Of a DNA stretch of 46,511 nucleotides, positions 43,756 to 46,511 are shown one piece after another; the first letter of the stretch is position 1; each line of letters opens with the position of its first letter. The notes under the pieces were generated by a model. It was not told where the DNA came from. It did no database searches and saw only the letters and a program-made list of their open reading frames with translations. Origin of the DNA: Clostridia bacterium (lineage in GTDB: Bacteria; Bacillota; Clostridia; Christensenellales; Aristaeellaceae); assembly GCA_017410455.1 (NCBI GenBank), contig JAFQQT010000003.1, positions 1-46,511 on the forward strand, in the 5' to 3' direction. A program made the position numbers and the translations under genes.

Positions 43756-45785
43756 AGCTCTATCTGAAGCTGGCTCTGGACGGCGTGCGCAAGAACCACC
43801 GTTTATATTTCCCTTACATCCTTATTGGCAGTGTTATGGTAATGATGCACTACATCCTTGCCGCACTGTCCTCTACACCCATGCTGCGACAATTCCGAGG
43901 TGGTGGCTTTCTGCGAACCATGCTGCCCCTGGGCGTATGGATTATCGCCGCATTTGCAGTGGTGTTCCTGTTTTATTGCAGCAATTTTATCATCCGGCAG
44001 CGCAACCGGGAATTGGGCTTGTTCAGCGTCCTTGGCATGAGCCGGAAAAACCTGAGCCTGCTGATGCTGACGGAGAACCTGCTGACAGCAGGAGCATCCA
44101 TTGCCATCGGACTGCTGCTGGGCATTGCGCTGGAGAAACTGGCCGAAGCAGGCATGGTGCGGCTGATTGCTGAAGAAGTCAGCTATGAACTCAGAATAGA
44201 CGGCATTGCCCTCCTCAGGACGATTGCGATTTTCACCGCCATATACCTGCTGATCATGCTCTGGACAATGGTGAAAGTTTGGCATACCGACCCTGTACAT
44301 CTGCTGCAGTCTGCGTCTGAAGGCGAAAAAACGCCAAAGGCCAACTGGTTCTTCGGTCTGGCCGGAATCGTGCTGTTGATTTGGGCGTACTACATGGCCG
44401 CAACCATTCAGCAGCCTATGGAAGCGATCCTAACTTTCTTCCGCGCGGTACTGATGGTGATCATCGCGACCTATCTGCTGTTTATCGCGGGATCCGTCCT
44501 TCTCTGCCGCCTGCTGCAAAGGAACAAGCGATACTACTACAAGCCGAATCACTTTGTTTCGGTTGCCACAATGGTCTATCGCATGAAGCGCAATGGTGCA
44601 GGACTTGCATCCATCTGTATCCTGCTGACAGTGGTGCTGGTGATGCTCTCCTCCACGCTGAGCCTGTGCATCGGCGCAGAGGATGCGCTACTGGGGAGAT
44701 ATCCATATGACGTGGTCATTGAAACGTCCATCAGCACCCCTGACCAGATGACAGAGGAGAACTATGCCGCCCGTCGCGCCCTGCTGATGGAGCTTGTCCC
44801 AGAGCAGCAGAATGTTCATGAGCATGTTCGTTGTGAGGTATCTGGCAAATTCACAGCGGATGGCATTATCCTTGATCCTCATGGCCTGGAAGACATGTCA
44901 CAGCTGAGCAGGGGTAATTACGGTAACCTGCATATAATTTCTCTTGCAGATTATAATCGGATGACGGGCCAGGACATTGTCCTTGACAATGACGAATGTC
45001 TGCTGCTCTGCTGGAATACGGACTATTCCAATACTACCTTTACCATCCAGGGGCTGCAGCCTATGCGGATTTATTCCATCAGTACTGATTCACCGTTGAT
45101 CGGCGATGCAGCAACGATTTCATATCCAACCATAACGCTTATCACGCCCTCCTTTGAGAGTCTCATTGCACAGTTGATGAATAACACTTCTGTCAATATA
45201 CTCGGCGGCATGTATGTGTCCTGGAGCTACGCTTTCAATGTTCCAGGTAATGCTGATGCGAAATTGGCATTGTATGATCCGCTGATGAACCACATGCATG
45301 ATCTGGCCTTTCCCCGGGAACACGGCGGATACAGCTATCGCCTGTCCATCCGTGAAATGGAGCGGGTACAGTTCTACGGCATGTATGGCGGGTTGTTCTT
45401 CGTTGGTATCATGCTGAGCATTGTTTTCATAGCAGCAGCAGTGCTGATCATCTACTACAAGCAGGTTTCCGAGGGCTATGAGGATCAGAAGCGCTTCGCC
45501 ATCATGCAGAAGGTCGGTATGACAAAGCGGGAGATCCGCCGGTCGATCAACTCGCAGGTGCTGACCGTGTTCTTCGCCCCGCTGCTTCTGGCAGGACTTC
45601 ACCTTACCTTCGCCTTTCCTCTGATGTGGAAGCTGCTGATGATGCTCAACTTCAGTAACATGCCGCTGATGATCGTGGTAACAGCATGTAGCTTCGTGGT
45701 GTTTGGAGTAATGTATGCGGTTGTGTACAAGATGACATCGAATGTGTATTATACAATTGTTAGCGGTAAACAAGACAATACATAA
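43752..45785 (+). CDS. BceB-type ABC transporter permease
   Basis: 677 residues, about ten membrane helices in the arrangement of Bce permeases: FtsX-like blocks at both ends and a large extracytoplasmic domain (about residues 310-530) between helices 7 and 8, the part that recognises peptides. FVSVATMVYRMKRNGAGLASICIL is the usual start of the second block. It acts with the ATPase before it and controls the kinase directly. Length is normal. The drug is not predictable. Confidence 0.9.
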   Translation: MKLYLKLALDGVRKNHRLYFPYILIGSVMVMMHYILAALSSTPMLRQFRGGGFLRTMLPLGVWIIAAFAVVFLFYCSNFIIRQRNRELGLFSVLGMSRKNLSLLMLTENLLTAGASIAIGLLLGIALEKLAEAGMVRLIAEEVSYELRIDGIALLRTIAIFTAIYLLIMLWTMVKVWHTDPVHLLQSASEGEKTPKANWFFGLAGIVLLIWAYYMAATIQQPMEAILTFFRAVLMVIIATYLLFIAGSVLLCRLLQRNKRYYYKPNHFVSVATMVYRMKRNGAGLASICILLTVVLVMLSSTLSLCIGAEDALLGRYPYDVVIETSISTPDQMTEENYAARRALLMELVPEQQNVHEHVRCEVSGKFTADGIILDPHGLEDMSQLSRGNYGNLHIISLADYNRMTGQDIVLDNDECLLLCWNTDYSNTTFTIQGLQPMRIYSISTDSPLIGDAATISYPTITLITPSFESLIAQLMNNTSVNILGGMYVSWSYAFNVPGNADAKLALYDPLMNHMHDLAFPREHGGYSYRLSIREMERVQFYGMYGGLFFVGIMLSIVFIAAAVLIIYYKQVSEGYEDQKRFAIMQKVGMTKREIRRSINSQVLTVFFAPLLLAGLHLTFAFPLMWKLLMMLNFSNMPLMIVVTACSFVVFGVMYAVVYKMTSNVYYTIVSGKQDNT

Positions 45786-45791
45786 ACTCAA

Positions 45792-45824
45792 CAGCCTGGA
45801 AGTATTTGCTTCCAGGCTGCGTTT
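45792..45824. terminator. Terminator after the Bce module
   Basis: CAGCCTGGAAG (45792-45802) pairs perfectly with CTTCCAGGCTG (45809-45819), then CGTTTCT. It may serve both convergent units. Confidence 0.75.
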
Positions 45825-45825
45825 C

Positions 45826-46200
45826 TCAGGATATGAGTTGGTCAAAGCTTTCTGCCAGCATGGCATACACGTCTGGTTGCGGATCTGGCAGAAGTTCATG
45901 CAATGTACGTCCCTCTGTGCCATCCCGCAAACGGACGTGGGCATCTAGTGACCTGCACCGATAGCGATGCCAGCATTCACGTCGGTTGATTGGTTTCATA
46001 TAAACATGAAGTGTCCGCAGATATACTGGCCAGATATGTTCCTCTGGTATACAACTCTCACGCAACACATGCATGAGCACGATTCTTGCTTCTGACAGCC
46101 GATCTTCCATTTCAATGCAGGTCCACTTCCATTTGCAGTAGCTTTTGATATTCGGCTCCAACAGTTCCATGATCTCAGCTTCATTGTCGCGAGCAGTCAT
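45826..46200 (-). CDS. Small sigma factor-like transposon protein
   Basis: 124 residues, GGGAG nine bases before the ATG. Residues 8-45 (EIMELLEPNIKSYCKWKW then MEDRLSEARIVLMHVL) recall the first helices of sigma-70 region 2, where small sigma-like or HTH ORFs of conjugative transposons also align. The rest is Arg/His-rich with an ending LPDPQPDVYAML. It begins one base after the stop of the gene upstream, so the two are one operon. Assignment is tentative. Confidence 0.45.
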   Translation of the reverse strand: MTARDNEAEIMELLEPNIKSYCKWKWTCIEMEDRLSEARIVLMHVLRESCIPEEHIWPVYLRTLHVYMKPINRRECWHRYRCRSLDAHVRLRDGTEGRTLHELLPDPQPDVYAMLAESFDQLIS

Positions 46201-46201
46201 C

Positions 46202-46511
46202 TCATGTCACTCCCTCTAGGATGCGAGCAGGATTCAGCTTACGTGGGCGTTTTGCAGGCTTCGCCACATTGACTGTATCCGGAACATTCGACGGTTCTGG
46301 AATAGCAATCCAGTATTCACCTTGCTTTGTTACAGTTAAACGTACAGGTGGTCTGATGTTTGCAGCAAGTAATCGTTCATTCAATTCAGATGATGTGATG
46401 GAGCCACTGGCGGGTACTTGCAGGCTGCCTTCTCCTTTTGCTTTCCGTAAGCAAAGAACAGGTTCTGATGGATGAAATGCGATATCAATTTGCTTTCCAA
46501 GCTCTGCGCAA
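46202..46511 (-). CDS. Truncated unknown transposon gene (5' end outside window)
   Basis: Open from the right edge to a TGA at 46204-46202, about 102 residues. Landmarks: HPSEPVLCLRKAKGEG, RPPVRLTVTKQGEYWIAIPE and a basic, Pro-rich end (KPAKRPRKLNPARIL). An internal TTG (46384) is not needed as a start since the frame is open to the edge. No family recognised; it may bind DNA. It belongs with the sigma-like gene after it. Confidence 0.6.
   Translation of the reverse strand, partial: CAELGKQIDIAFHPSEPVLCLRKAKGEGSLQVPASGSITSSELNERLLAANIRPPVRLTVTKQGEYWIAIPEPSNVPDTVNVAKPAKRPRKLNPARILEGVT

Overview
The window reads as a GC-rich, low-phylum-resolution Clostridia genome (Firmicutes, gut or rumen type), interrupted at its right end by a mobile element. 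The inference rests on strong AGGAGG-type ribosome binding sites before almost every gene, intrinsic terminators with U tracts, and families typical of Clostridia: a CotH/VTC/DUF4956 cluster, DUF4298, NusG domain II next to a Gx transporter, TnpW and a Bce module. Nothing fixes the genus. No rRNA, tRNA or CRISPR array was seen.

Left region (1-14900, all + strand). The end of one gene and three complete genes encode secreted GH3-like proteins, each with a signal peptide, a canonical EF-hand loop and the TDW nucleophile motif. A secreted CBM9-like protein follows. Four of these genes share an unusual promoter: a conserved block of about 35 bases runs up to the -35 box, the spacing to the -10 box is 17 bases each time, and in three of the four a small hairpin starts at the predicted mRNA 5' end. 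A secreted beta-helix protein comes next, then a VTC-domain, DUF4956 and CotH-kinase operon.

Middle-left (14900-19200, mostly - strand). This holds DUF4298, GNAT and RluA-type genes, lysA, a small HExxH protein, and a SAM methyltransferase. The methyltransferase is preceded by a strong promoter, a 33-codon leader ORF with a good ribosome binding site, and an intrinsic terminator, which is the layout of ribosome-mediated attenuation.

Central region (19350-32330): the most exciting part. A 1435-residue protein carries what look like the signature motifs of the eukaryotic, QDE-1-like RNA-dependent RNA polymerases of RNAi, including a DCDGD catalytic loop. It is translationally coupled (GTGA overlap) to a 643-residue protein I do not recognise. 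A separate promoter-to-terminator unit of about 200 bases follows and may encode a structured RNA. Next come a zinc-ribbon/SPFH-like/coiled-coil protein and, convergently, a zinc-ribbon/TPR/TIR protein with a small triple zinc-ribbon protein. Together these are a candidate undescribed RNA-based surveillance or defence island; the functional link is inference from neighbourhood only.

Right region (32330-36700). A small membrane protein, a NusG-II protein and a Gx transporter form one operon. A MazG-like and a NUDIX pyrophosphohydrolase form another, with short direct repeats on both sides of the NUDIX gene. A 599-residue membrane protein of unknown function follows.

Mobile element (about 36720 to beyond the window end). 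A large serine recombinase and TnpW are followed by AT-richer cargo: a 646-residue protein with a C-terminal HEPN-like RxxxxH motif, directly upstream of a complete Bce-type antimicrobial-peptide sensing and efflux module (response regulator, kinase, ATPase, permease). A sigma-like protein and a truncated unknown gene run in from the right edge.
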